Assembly (NCBI GenBank): GCA_028718185.1
Contig: JAQUMH010000001.1
Location: forward strand, 467,186-531,185
DNA from: Elusimicrobiota bacterium
GTDB taxonomy: Bacteria > Elusimicrobiota > UBA8919
Direction of reading: 5' to 3'
DNA: 64,000 nt
In this document: positions 33,051-40,947 of the stretch, piece by piece
How positions within the stretch are numbered: position 1 is the first letter of the stretch
How the letters are laid out: the number at the start of each line of letters is the position of its first letter
Notes under the pieces: generated by a model
Database searches by the model: none
Told to the model about the DNA's origin: nothing
The model's input: only the letters and a program-made list of their open reading frames with translations
Position numbers and translations under genes: made by a program

Positions 33051-33467
33051 TTACTGATACAATTCCGGAATGCTGAAATCCGTTAAATAAGAAACTAGTT
33101 TTTCATCGTCATTTTCATAAGAAATATTAACTTTCTGATAATTTTTTAATTGATAATATTTGTATCCTAAAATAAAAAAGAAAAAACTTAAGGCAACCAC
33201 AATAGCGGGTTTCAAAAAATTAAATTGCCGTTTAGCATGGATTTTCCCCAATACTTTTTCGCTGAAGTAATACCAGTTTTTTTGCGGGACAGTATGCTCA
33301 ACTTTATCGACAACTTTAAGTGTTCCTGAGAATTCTTTAAGTAGTTTTTGGCAGGCAGGACAATCGGAAATATGTTTTTCTATTTCTGATTTTAACGGTA
33401 ATTCAACTTCACCTTTTATATAAAAGTATAAATCTTTTTTTAACTCACTGCACTTTATCAATTTCAT
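33051..33467 (-). CDS. Anti-sigma factor with zinc-finger (zf-HC2) domain (second)
   Basis: 138 residues: zinc finger with KHISDCPACQKLLKEF (H-x3-C-x2-C), one membrane helix (FLKPAIVVALSFFFFILGYKYY) and a short periplasmic tail. It overlaps the end of the upstream sigma gene by 23 bp, as is usual for sigma/anti-sigma pairs. Confidence 0.88.
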   Translation of the reverse strand: MKLIKCSELKKDLYFYIKGEVELPLKSEIEKHISDCPACQKLLKEFSGTLKVVDKVEHTVPQKNWYYFSEKVLGKIHAKRQFNFLKPAIVVALSFFFFILGYKYYQLKNYQKVNISYENDDEKLVSYLTDFSIPELYQ

Positions 33468-33978
33468 TGAAATCCTCCAGATATTTTTTAAGGTTATTAA
33501 TTGCTTTAAAAATGTTTGATTTTACGCTGCCTTCAGCAATTGAAAGAACCTGTGAAATTTCAGAAATACTCATTCTATTTATATGTTTCATAACAAATAC
33601 TTCTTTTTGGCGTTCCGGAAGCTTTTTAATAGCCTTACTTACCACTTTTGCTATTATATTATCCTCAATAGTCTTTTCAGTATTTTGTGCAGCATCCCTA
33701 ATCTCACTTATTTCATCACCATTTCCAAAAACATAAAAAAGTGATAAAAATTTTCTCTTACGAAAATGAATCCTTACATTATTGACAGCAATCTTTATGA
33801 GCCAGGTGTCTATTAAAGATTTTTCTTTGAAATAATTAATGTTCTTAAACGCGTTAACGAATGTTTTCTGAACAATTTCATCCGTGTCTGCTTCGTTCCC
33901 TACAAGAGAAAAAACTATTCTATATATTTTTTGCTGATATTTTTTTATGATTTCTTCAAAATTAGTTTCCACTTGCAT
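33445..33978 (-). CDS. ECF-type RNA polymerase sigma factor (second)
   Basis: 177 residues. Region 2: YRIVFSLVGNEADTDEIVQKTFVNAFKNINYFKEKSLIDTWLIKIAVNNVRIHFRKRK. Region 4: LPERQKEVFVMKHINRMSISEISQVLSIAEGSVKSNIFKAINNLKKYL. Distinct in sequence from the sigma at 31739-32320. It starts the sigma/anti-sigma/Spy run; upstream is mltG, about 65 bp away. Confidence 0.92.
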   Translation of the reverse strand: MQVETNFEEIIKKYQQKIYRIVFSLVGNEADTDEIVQKTFVNAFKNINYFKEKSLIDTWLIKIAVNNVRIHFRKRKFLSLFYVFGNGDEISEIRDAAQNTEKTIEDNIIAKVVSKAIKKLPERQKEVFVMKHINRMSISEISQVLSIAEGSVKSNIFKAINNLKKYLEDFNEIDKVQ

Positions 33979-34043
33979 AAGTATAGATGCACAACATTAA
34001 AAAAGGTTTACCTTTACATAAGTGTTTTTAACAATTATTGCTT

Positions 34044-34979
34044 TTATTTTCTGTTTTTTTTGTTTTTATTGTGTTCTTCAAAATACTTTGAGAATTTGTG
34101 AGTACCTGACCCGTCCGCTATAAAAAACATGTCGTCGCTATTAGCAGGATAGAGTGCGGCTTTTATGGAGGCAAGTCCCGGATTGCTGATAGGTGAAGGC
34201 GGCAATCCCGGGTGAATATATGTATTGTAGATTGAATCAACTTTTATATCTTTATATGTTAAAAAATCCTTGTGTTTTCCCAAAGCATATAAAACCGTAA
34301 CACACGATTCTAAATTCCAACCCTTCTTTAAACGATTATGAAACACGGCGGATATTAAAGGTCTCTCTTCATTTTTTTTTGCCTCTTTTTCAATTATCGA
34401 AGCAAGAATAACAATATTTTCATCTGTCATTTTTAATTCTTTTGCTCTTTTCGAAAACTCACCGGTAAAAATCTTCTTATACTGATTATAAAACATTTGA
34501 GCGATTTTTCCCGCATCGGAACCTGGTTCAAAAAAATATGTTTCCGGAAAAAGATAGCCTTCCAGTTTTTTATTCTTTACAATTTCCAGAAATTTTTTAC
34601 TGTCGCATATACCTTTTTTCTCCAAAAGCTCCCCTATTTCTTTTGCCGTAAAACCTTCCGGTATTGTAATTTTTATTTTATAAGTATTACCTTTCACGAT
34701 ATTGTTAATAATTCCCAAATCCAACGAGTGACTATTTAATTTGTAGGTTCCCGGCTTAAATTTTTTTTCTGTTCTTAAAAGCCAGACATAAGTTAAAAAA
34801 ACATTTTCACTTCTTATTATTCCGTCGTTCTTTAACATCTTCGCAATTTGCTTTGGCGTAGAACCTTCAGGAATTTTTATAAATACCTCTTTATACGGCA
34901 ATGTCAAAAAAGCAATCACGACAACAACAATTGTCACAATAATAATTATATTCCGCCGTAGTTTGTTTTCAGCACTCAT
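34044..34979 (-). CDS. mltG: Endolytic murein transglycosylase MltG
   Basis: MltG cleaves nascent peptidoglycan strands and sets glycan length. The 311 residues show an N-terminal membrane helix (10-27), a LysM-like part (IPEGSTPKQIAKMLKNDGII) and the catalytic YceG core with KLEGYLFPETYFF, ILASIIEKEAKKNEERPLISAVFHNRLKKGWNLESCVTVLYALG and HPGLPPSPISNPGLASIKAAL. The catalytic Glu is in IIEKEA. It overlaps ruvX by 11 bp. Confidence 0.95.
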   Translation of the reverse strand: MSAENKLRRNIIIIVTIVVVVIAFLTLPYKEVFIKIPEGSTPKQIAKMLKNDGIIRSENVFLTYVWLLRTEKKFKPGTYKLNSHSLDLGIINNIVKGNTYKIKITIPEGFTAKEIGELLEKKGICDSKKFLEIVKNKKLEGYLFPETYFFEPGSDAGKIAQMFYNQYKKIFTGEFSKRAKELKMTDENIVILASIIEKEAKKNEERPLISAVFHNRLKKGWNLESCVTVLYALGKHKDFLTYKDIKVDSIYNTYIHPGLPPSPISNPGLASIKAALYPANSDDMFFIADGSGTHKFSKYFEEHNKNKKNRK

Positions 34980-35379
34980 TTTTTTTCCTTAAATAACTTT
35001 CCAGGATTAAGCAGGCAGCAGCACTGTCAATTTTCTTTTTTCTTTTTTGCCAGCTTTTTTCAAATATTGCCAGTTTTTCTTCAGCTTCCCTTGATGTGAG
35101 CCGTTCATCAACCAGAGAAACCTTTAATCCAAATTTTCTTTCAAGTTTAACAGCAAAACATCTTACCTCTTTTGTCATTTCACTTTCTGTACCATCCATG
35201 TTCAGGGGAAGTCCAAGTACTATTTCAGAAACCTCATATTCAATTATTATTTTAGAAATACTTATTAACAAGTTTTCTGAATTAACTACTAAAACCGGTT
35301 TAAGCGGGGTAGAAATAAATGTCGAAGAGACTGCTACACCTATTCGTTTTTTACCGTAATCAATCGCGAGGATAGACAA
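34969..35379 (-). CDS. ruvX: RuvX/YqgF pre-16S rRNA nuclease
   Basis: 136 residues: ILAIDYGKKRIGVAVS (first acidic site), EIVLGLPLNMDGTESEMTKEV, VSLVDERLTSREAEEKL and IDSAAACLILESYL (last acidic site). The RNase-H-like fold trims the 16S rRNA 5' end. It overlaps the deacetylase upstream by 20 bp and mltG downstream by 11 bp. Confidence 0.95.
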   Translation of the reverse strand: MSILAIDYGKKRIGVAVSSTFISTPLKPVLVVNSENLLISISKIIIEYEVSEIVLGLPLNMDGTESEMTKEVRCFAVKLERKFGLKVSLVDERLTSREAEEKLAIFEKSWQKRKKKIDSAAACLILESYLRKKNEC

Positions 35380-36082
35380 TGTGTTTTCCTTTGTTTTTTG
35401 AAAGTAATTCCGAAAGCGTTGTAAACGTAAATCCCCTGGCTTTCAATTTCTCTATAATTTTCGGAAGTGCATCTATTGTATCCGGAGGACCGTTATGCAA
35501 AAGCACTACGCTGCCATCCTGTGAGTCAGAAACTACTTTTTCATAAATTACAGGCGACGGGTTTCTATGATCTTCCGGGAAAACAGACCAAAGCGCCATT
35601 TTATAACCGCATGAATTAGCATCGCTTATCACTTTTGCATTGTAATGCCCGCCCGGAGGGGTAAAAAGATAGGTATTTACACCTGTAATTTCTTTTATTA
35701 AAAGCCGGGTTCTTGAAAGTTCAGAAATTACCTCAATAGTTGAAAGCGTGTTAAGATTTTTATGATCATATGTATGATTGGCTATTTGATGACCCCTTTT
35801 ATATATTTCTTTTACTAACCCGGGATATTTTTCCGCCATTTTACCGACAACAAAAAATGTCGCTTTGACATTTGCATCATCAAGAATTTTCAGCAATTGA
35901 GGCGTAGATTTCGGATTTGGACCATCGTGAAAAGTAAGCGATATTATTTTTTCAGAAGAATGACAGTCCGAAGTCCAAGGTCCGAAGTCCAAGGTCAATA
36001 ACATGGCAAATAAAATAAAAACAAACAATTTGTTTTTAAAAAAGACATTGGACACAGGACATCGGACATTCTTTTTTCTCAC
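35360..36082 (-). CDS. Exported polysaccharide deacetylase (NodB fold), repeat-built signal peptide
   Basis: 240 residues. NodB motifs: ISLTFHDGPNPKSTPQLLKIL (motif 1, the usual TFDDGP with the first Asp as His), HQIANHTYDH (motif 2), PPGGHYNAKV (motif 3) and VVLLHNGP. It probably deacetylates cell-wall or exported glycans. The signal region (FVFILFAMLLTLDFGPWTSDC) and the N-terminal RCPVSNVF are encoded by two 7-bp arrays (36044-36071, 35965-35999). The His for Asp change removes the usual catalytic base, so activity is uncertain. Compare the second deacetylase at 55826, which has TFDDGP. Confidence 0.85.
   Translation of the reverse strand: MRKKNVRCPVSNVFFKNKLFVFILFAMLLTLDFGPWTSDCHSSEKIISLTFHDGPNPKSTPQLLKILDDANVKATFFVVGKMAEKYPGLVKEIYKRGHQIANHTYDHKNLNTLSTIEVISELSRTRLLIKEITGVNTYLFTPPGGHYNAKVISDANSCGYKMALWSVFPEDHRNPSPVIYEKVVSDSQDGSVVLLHNGPPDTIDALPKIIEKLKARGFTFTTLSELLSKNKGKHIVYPRD
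35965..35999. repeat. Heptamer array in the deacetylase signal-peptide region, 5 x 7 bp
   Basis: AGTCCGA, AGTCCAA, GGTCCGA, AGTCCAA, GGTCAAT on the plus strand; encodes LDFGPWTSDC on the minus strand. Confidence 0.92.
36044..36071. repeat. Heptamer array at the deacetylase N-terminus, 4 x 7 bp
   Basis: GACATTG, GACACAG, GACATCG, GACATTC on the plus strand; encodes the RCPVSNV part of residues 4-13. Confidence 0.92.
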
Positions 36083-36084
36083 TT

Positions 36085-36639
36085 CTACCTCAATTGAAAC
36101 TCTTCTATTATATTATAAACAGGACCGTTTGCCGTTAGGGTACTTCTGATTAAAAATACCGACTCGACAATATCCTCATATTTTTCAACAGAAACTTTCT
36201 TAATTATATCTTTTAACTTTTCCTTATTCTTGCCGCTTCTAAATCTTCCAATAGTGAGATGTACTGAAAATAGCTTTTTTTCTTTTTCAAACCCTATTTC
36301 TTCCAGTGATGTTTCAATATTTTGTGAAAGGTTTTTTAATTCAGTTTCACCTTTTTCCACACCTATCCATAAAACACGCGGGAATTCTATATTAGGGAAA
36401 ACACCTGTCCGGCAAAAATCTATTTCGAACTTTTTTATACCGGAAACAAGCTGTTTTATTTTTTCCTTAAGCGGATTTACCTTTTCTTCTGCAATCTCAC
36501 CTAAAAACTTTAATGTCAAATGCAGATTTTCGCTTTCAACCCATTTTATATCAAAAAAACTTTCTTTGAATGTTGACTGTATCTTTAAAACTTCTTTTTT
36601 ATTTTCTTCTTTGATATTAACAGCAATAAATAATCGCAT
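36085..36639 (-). CDS. thpR: RNA 2',3'-cyclic phosphodiesterase
   Basis: 184 residues of the 2H phosphoesterase family, with the two HxTx motifs HLTLKFLGEI (near residue 41) and HLTIGRFRSG (near residue 126). LPR/ThpR enzymes open 2',3'-cyclic phosphates on RNA ends. The stop lies 2 bp before the deacetylase gene, so it is in the same operon. Confidence 0.92.
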   Translation of the reverse strand: MRLFIAVNIKEENKKEVLKIQSTFKESFFDIKWVESENLHLTLKFLGEIAEEKVNPLKEKIKQLVSGIKKFEIDFCRTGVFPNIEFPRVLWIGVEKGETELKNLSQNIETSLEEIGFEKEKKLFSVHLTIGRFRSGKNKEKLKDIIKKVSVEKYEDIVESVFLIRSTLTANGPVYNIIEEFQLR

Positions 36640-36640
36640 T

Positions 36641-36684
36641 ATATGAGATTGTTAAATATCCTTCGGACAACAATCTCATTATAT
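36641..36684. repeat. Inverted repeat at the cinA 3' end
   Basis: GAGATTGTT (36645-36653) and AACAATCTC (36669-36677), extended by AT pairs, form a hairpin that includes the cinA stop codon. It may be a weak terminator or processing site; no clean T-run. Confidence 0.5.
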
Positions 36685-37923
36685 CAGTTTTCTTCTCAAA
36701 ATGTCAAGCGCAGCAGCAGCAACTCTGTCTTTTATCTCCACTCTTGAGCCAAAAAAATTAAATTGTTTAACAATAGTTCCTTCATCGGAGGCAAAACCAA
36801 TATAAACAAGACCGGCAGGTTTACCAGTTGATGACGGCTTAGAACCCACGATTCCAGTTGTTGAAAGCCCGAAATCCACTTTTGCAGTTGTTCTTATCCC
36901 TTCAGCCATTTCTTTTGCCACTTCTTCCGATACTGCACCATATTTATTTAACGTTTCATCTTTAACACCCAATATCCGTTTTTTACTTATGTCGGAATAT
37001 GTAACAACTCCTTCCTTAAAATATAGCGAACTTCCATCCACGTTAGTAATTATATTGGCAATTAATCCGCCTGTACACGATTCCGCAATAGCAAGGGTTT
37101 TCCTTTTCTTAGCAAGTAATTCACCGACAACACCTTCCAGTGTTTGGTTATCTTCACCATAAATGGTCTCTTTAAGTACCTCATAAAATTCAGTTTTTAT
37201 GTTTTTTATTGTTTTATCGATAATCATTTCGTCCGTTCCGGAAACCATTATCCGCATATCAACCCCTGTATGTTTTGCCAGGATTGTAAACGTTACTTCT
37301 CCTCCTTCCAATTCTCTTTCCACATCAATAATATTTTTTATTTTCTCATTAACAGCAGATTCTCCAAGACCCGTTATATGAAGAATTTTTGCTCTTAAAA
37401 TGCCTTTTTCAAATAGTTTCTTCAGGTACGGAAGAACCGTATTTTCGAACATCGGTTTGATTTCTTTCGGGGGACCCGGTAGAAGAATTATAATTTTTTC
37501 ATTTAACTCCAAAATTTGACCCGGTGCTGTTCCGAAGTTATTAGGAATAATTTGCGCTCCGTCAAGAATATATGCCTGTTTTTCATTTTCCTTCGGCATT
37601 TTTGAATTTCTTTTAAAAAAACGTTCAGCAACAATTTTCATTACATCTTTATCAAAAATAAGTTTCTTTTTTGTAACTTTTGAAACAACTTCACGGGTAA
37701 TGTCGTCAAACGTCGGACCTAATCCGCCTGTAACAATAATAATATTGGAACGATTTATTGATTCCGAAAAGATATTTTCCAGTTCCTGTGAATCATCGCC
37801 TGCAGTAATCTCTCTGCTGACCTTTAAACCGATAGCTGCAAGTTTCTCTGAAATATAAACATTGTCCGTATTAACAGAATCGAATAACAGCTCTGATCCG
37901 ATACAAATTATTTCTATTCGCAT
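36679..37923 (-). CDS. cinA: CinA-family protein (NMN deamidase / ADP-ribose pyrophosphatase type)
   Basis: 414 residues with both CinA parts: the N-terminal MoaB-like domain (IICIGSELLFDSVNTDNVYISEKLAAIG, VTGGLGPTFDDITREVV, LLPGPPKEIKPMF) and the C-terminal CinA amidase domain (TLAIAESCTGGLIANIITNVDGSS, GVVTYSDISKKRILGV, FGLSTTGIVG). The C-terminal domain recycles nicotinamide mononucleotide. It lies just downstream of the que genes. Confidence 0.95.
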   Translation of the reverse strand: MRIEIICIGSELLFDSVNTDNVYISEKLAAIGLKVSREITAGDDSQELENIFSESINRSNIIIVTGGLGPTFDDITREVVSKVTKKKLIFDKDVMKIVAERFFKRNSKMPKENEKQAYILDGAQIIPNNFGTAPGQILELNEKIIILLPGPPKEIKPMFENTVLPYLKKLFEKGILRAKILHITGLGESAVNEKIKNIIDVERELEGGEVTFTILAKHTGVDMRIMVSGTDEMIIDKTIKNIKTEFYEVLKETIYGEDNQTLEGVVGELLAKKRKTLAIAESCTGGLIANIITNVDGSSLYFKEGVVTYSDISKKRILGVKDETLNKYGAVSEEVAKEMAEGIRTTAKVDFGLSTTGIVGSKPSSTGKPAGLVYIGFASDEGTIVKQFNFFGSRVEIKDRVAAAALDILRRKLI

Positions 37924-37924
37924 A

Positions 37925-38281
37925 TTACCTCTTTTTATAATCAGTTCTGACTGTTGTTTTTAAACCGCCCCGTATGTTAAAAATCGCCTCTATGAACATT
38001 TTTCTCGGTTTGGCAAGTTTTACTAAATCGGAAAGGACCCTATTAACAACACTTTCATGTACAATCCCGACATTCCTGTAACTTTGTAAATAAAGTTTAA
38101 GCGATTTAAGTTCTATACAAAGTTTGTCGGGTATATAAGATATTTTAAGATGGGCAAAATCCGGAAGACCGGACCACGGACACAGGCAAGTAAATTCGTC
38201 GGTCTCAACCACAACTTCAATTTCTTTACCAGCATATTCATAATCCATTGATACTAAAAGTTTTGAATCAATTTTATTCAT
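37925..38281 (-). CDS. queF: NADPH-dependent 7-cyano-7-deazaguanine reductase
   Basis: 118 residues of the single-domain QueF type from the ATG at 38281 (MNKIDSKLLVS); an upstream ATG at 38317 lies in repeat DNA. It has the catalytic FTCLCPWSGLPDFAHLKISYIPD (thioimide Cys and Asp), LKSLKLYLQSYRNVGIVHESVVNRV and a GGLKTTVR end. It reduces preQ0 to preQ1, the last free-base step of queuosine synthesis. A 100-bp repeat separates it from queE. Confidence 0.93.
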   Translation of the reverse strand: MNKIDSKLLVSMDYEYAGKEIEVVVETDEFTCLCPWSGLPDFAHLKISYIPDKLCIELKSLKLYLQSYRNVGIVHESVVNRVLSDLVKLAKPRKMFIEAIFNIRGGLKTTVRTDYKKR

Positions 38282-38289
38282 ATTATAAA

Positions 38290-38386
38290 TCATTCGCAGA
38301 TTACGCAAAATAAACATAGATTACACAGAAAGAAGAGACTTTTCTGCGTTTTCTGAATTTTTTCTGCGTCCTCTGCAATTCCTACT
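38290..38386. repeat. Intergenic repeat of the 'GCAGATTACGC' family
   Basis: CGCAGATTACGC and AGATTACACAG at the left, with TTTTCTGCG and TTCTGCGTCCTCTGC at the right, form inverted, degenerate copies between queE and queF. Confidence 0.6.
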
Positions 38387-39083
38387 TAATTCCTAATTTC
38401 TTATGCATTTGCGGAATTATTGAAACATTTTCCAACTTTTCCTCAGCGAGTTTCTTGAGCGCCCGAATCATATCAAATGGCATTGATTTTACGTTTCCAA
38501 TAGGAGTTACCGGTTGAAGCACAAGTGGAATTGATTTATCAATTCCTTCGATCAGGTCGACTGCTTTTTTAAATTCTTCATAATTTGATTTTGCAGTTAA
38601 TACAATTTTTATAAAAATATTTTTATGTGTTGTTTTTAAAAATTCCTTGTGCTCTTTCCAATACTCCTTACCACAAGCAGAAGGAAGTTTAATATCCATA
38701 GCAACATAATCCATTGTTCTTGCTAATTTTGAAAATTTTTCATGAAGCACTCCATTTGTATCAAGATACATTTTTATATTTTTGTTTTTAAATAAAGAAA
38801 TAACATCTGAAATTATTTCATCTTGCAAAAGCGGCTCACCGCCGGTAAAAGAAATTATTGAAATGTTTTTTACTTTTTTTATTTCTTCGTCAATTTTGCC
38901 CGCAATTTCTTTTACAGTTAATATTTTTATTTTTTTATCTACAACAGAACGGCTTTCCGGAGTATCACAATAATCACATTGCAAGTTACAACCGGCAAAT
39001 CTTACAAAAACCATAGGCGTCCCGGCATAAATCCCTTCACCTTGAATTGATGAAAATATCTCTGATACTTTTCCAGTCATCAT
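38382..39083 (-). CDS. queE: 7-carboxy-7-deazaguanine synthase (radical SAM)
   Basis: 233 residues. N-terminal EIFSSIQGEGIYAGTPMVFVRFAGCNLQCDYCDTPES gives the CxxxCxxC cluster site (here CNLQCDYC); SFTGGEPLLQ and LDTNG are the SAM-binding regions. It converts carboxytetrahydropterin to CDG. The ATG overlaps the queC stop by 4 bp. Confidence 0.95.
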   Translation of the reverse strand: MMTGKVSEIFSSIQGEGIYAGTPMVFVRFAGCNLQCDYCDTPESRSVVDKKIKILTVKEIAGKIDEEIKKVKNISIISFTGGEPLLQDEIISDVISLFKNKNIKMYLDTNGVLHEKFSKLARTMDYVAMDIKLPSACGKEYWKEHKEFLKTTHKNIFIKIVLTAKSNYEEFKKAVDLIEGIDKSIPLVLQPVTPIGNVKSMPFDMIRALKKLAEEKLENVSIIPQMHKKLGIK

Positions 39084-39739
39084 AATAACGGGTCTTCCAT
39101 ATTTGCTTCTGAAAAACCTTTAGCCCTTAAAACGCAGGCATCGCACTTGCCGCATGGTTTCTTTTCTCCTGAATAACATGACCATGTCAGCTCAAGAGGA
39201 ACTGCATATTTCAACCCTAACTTTACAATATCTTTTTTTGTTTTATATATAATGGGTGTTTCAATCTTTATGTTCCTGTCCCTTGTTCCTACTGAAAGCA
39301 TTTTATTAAAGTATTTGTAATATTCAGGGCGGCAATCCGGATAACCTGAATAATCCACAGCATTTACTCCTATTAAAATCTTTTTTGCACCTATTGTTTC
39401 TGCAAAAGAAAGTGCATAACTTAAAAAAACCGTATTTCTACCGGGAACGTATGTCGAAGGAATAGACTTGCCGATTCCCGATGAATCATTATACGGAATT
39501 TTTTTACTTTTATCAATAAGCGGGCTTCCTTTCCAGGGAAAAGATATTCTTACAATCTTATAATCACAGCCTGCAATTGCAGCAATTTTTTCTGCACTTT
39601 TAATTTCCCTATTATGCCGTTGCCCATAATCATACCCGAGACAATGGCACTCGTATTTTTCCTTATTAGTAAATAGCACAACAGAGGAATCTAACCCTCC
39701 TGACAAAAGCACAATAGCTTTATCTCGTTTCATTTTCAT
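39080..39739 (-). CDS. queC: 7-cyano-7-deazaguanine synthase
   Basis: 219 residues from an ATG overlapping the queD end. PP-loop ATPase motif VLLSGGLDSSV; C-terminal zinc site TWSCYSGEKKPCGKCDACVLR. It makes preQ0 from CDG and ammonia. The queD-queC-queE-queF genes are consecutive, but no folE/GTP cyclohydrolase is present in the window. Confidence 0.95.
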   Translation of the reverse strand: MKMKRDKAIVLLSGGLDSSVVLFTNKEKYECHCLGYDYGQRHNREIKSAEKIAAIAGCDYKIVRISFPWKGSPLIDKSKKIPYNDSSGIGKSIPSTYVPGRNTVFLSYALSFAETIGAKKILIGVNAVDYSGYPDCRPEYYKYFNKMLSVGTRDRNIKIETPIIYKTKKDIVKLGLKYAVPLELTWSCYSGEKKPCGKCDACVLRAKGFSEANMEDPLL

Positions 39740-40100
39740 AATACGTTGCACAATTTTTTTCTGTTTCCCAGACAGAAACCTTATTTAAGCTGTACTCTGC
39801 TCGATTAGTATTATTTCTTAATTTTTCGTAAATATATTTTGCAATATTTTCAGCAGAAGGGTTGATTTTATCAAACGGCTTAATTTCATTCAAATATTTA
39901 TGATCCAGCTTCAGAATGGTTCTTCTTAATTGTTTCTTTAGAATAGTAAAATCAAAAAGTATGCCGGTTTTATCCAGTTTTTCTCCGGAAACATAAACCC
40001 TTACCATATAATTGTGCCCGTGAAGATGCTCGCATTTCCCGTGATAATTTCTCAACTTGTGTGCTGCCGAAAAAACATCTTCAATAAAAATCTCAAACAT
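39720..40100 (-). CDS. queD: 6-carboxytetrahydropterin synthase
   Basis: 126 residues from the ATG at 40100, which has a GGAGAG ribosome site 3-8 nt upstream (an in-frame ATG at 40115 is less likely). Motifs: VFSAAHKLRNYHGKCEHLHGHNY with the zinc His and catalytic Cys, LDHKYLNE and VSVWET. It makes carboxytetrahydropterin in the queuosine route. It overlaps murI upstream by 8 bp. Confidence 0.94.
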   Translation of the reverse strand: MFEIFIEDVFSAAHKLRNYHGKCEHLHGHNYMVRVYVSGEKLDKTGILFDFTILKKQLRRTILKLDHKYLNEIKPFDKINPSAENIAKYIYEKLRNNTNRAEYSLNKVSVWETEKNCATYYENETR

Positions 40101-40947
40101 ATCTCTCCTCAACATTTACTTTCGACACTACCAATATTTTTCTTCTAAGAAATATCCTGCCAAGTTTTTTAAACTTCGCAGGCGCATCTGAAACAAAAAA
40201 TTTTCTATATCCAAACCGTTTCCGGTTATTAAGCAACTTCTTATTTTCCAGAATCTTTTTTACATTTCTCGCTACTTCTACCCCGGAATCTACCAGTTTT
40301 ATTTTTTTACCTAATATTTTGCCAATAACATTTTTTAAAAGCGGGTAATGAGTGCATCCTAATATTACCGTGTCGACACCGGATTTTTTCATAAATTTTA
40401 AATATTCGCCGGCTACAATTTTGTTTACTTTTTTATCAACCCATCCCTCTTCAACAAGCGGTACAAAAAGCGGGCAGGCACGATTAATAACTTTACAATT
40501 TCCGGCTGCTTTTCTTATAGCTTTTTCATAAGCACCGCTTCTTATCGTGGCCTCTGTTCCTATCACACCGATTTTTTTCCTGCTGCTCGAAGAAAGAGCT
40601 GCTGTGACGCCGGATTCAATAACACCCACAACCGGTATTTTTACTTCTTTGCGAAGTATATTTAACGCAACTGCGGATGCAGTATTACATGCTACAAGTA
40701 TTAACTTTACATTTTTTTCGGTCAGAAAACCAACAATTTCCTTTGAAAATCTTACAACTGAATCTTTAGATTTCGTGCCGTATGGTACCCTTGCCGTGTC
40801 GCCAAAATAAATTATATCTTCATTTGGTAAAACTTTTATTAATTCTTTTATAACTGTTAGCCCTCCGACACCGGAATCAAAAACACCGATTGGATTGGCG
40901 TTGCTATTTATAAAAGTCCTGGATTTACTTTGTTGTTTGTTTTTCAT
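40093..40947 (-). CDS. murI: Glutamate racemase
   Basis: 284 residues: IGVFDSGVGGLTVIKELIK, IYFGDTARVPYG, LVACNTASAVAL (first catalytic Cys) and VILGCTHYPLL (second catalytic Cys). Makes D-glutamate for peptidoglycan. It starts within the last 23 bp of the amidase gene, so the two are coupled. Confidence 0.95.
   Translation of the reverse strand: MKNKQQSKSRTFINSNANPIGVFDSGVGGLTVIKELIKVLPNEDIIYFGDTARVPYGTKSKDSVVRFSKEIVGFLTEKNVKLILVACNTASAVALNILRKEVKIPVVGVIESGVTAALSSSSRKKIGVIGTEATIRSGAYEKAIRKAAGNCKVINRACPLFVPLVEEGWVDKKVNKIVAGEYLKFMKKSGVDTVILGCTHYPLLKNVIGKILGKKIKLVDSGVEVARNVKKILENKKLLNNRKRFGYRKFFVSDAPAKFKKLGRIFLRRKILVVSKVNVEERYV

Noticed and set aside
37925-40115. preQ1 riboswitch before the que genes
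   Set aside because: The que genes are coupled to murI and each other; no aptamer-like leader is present.
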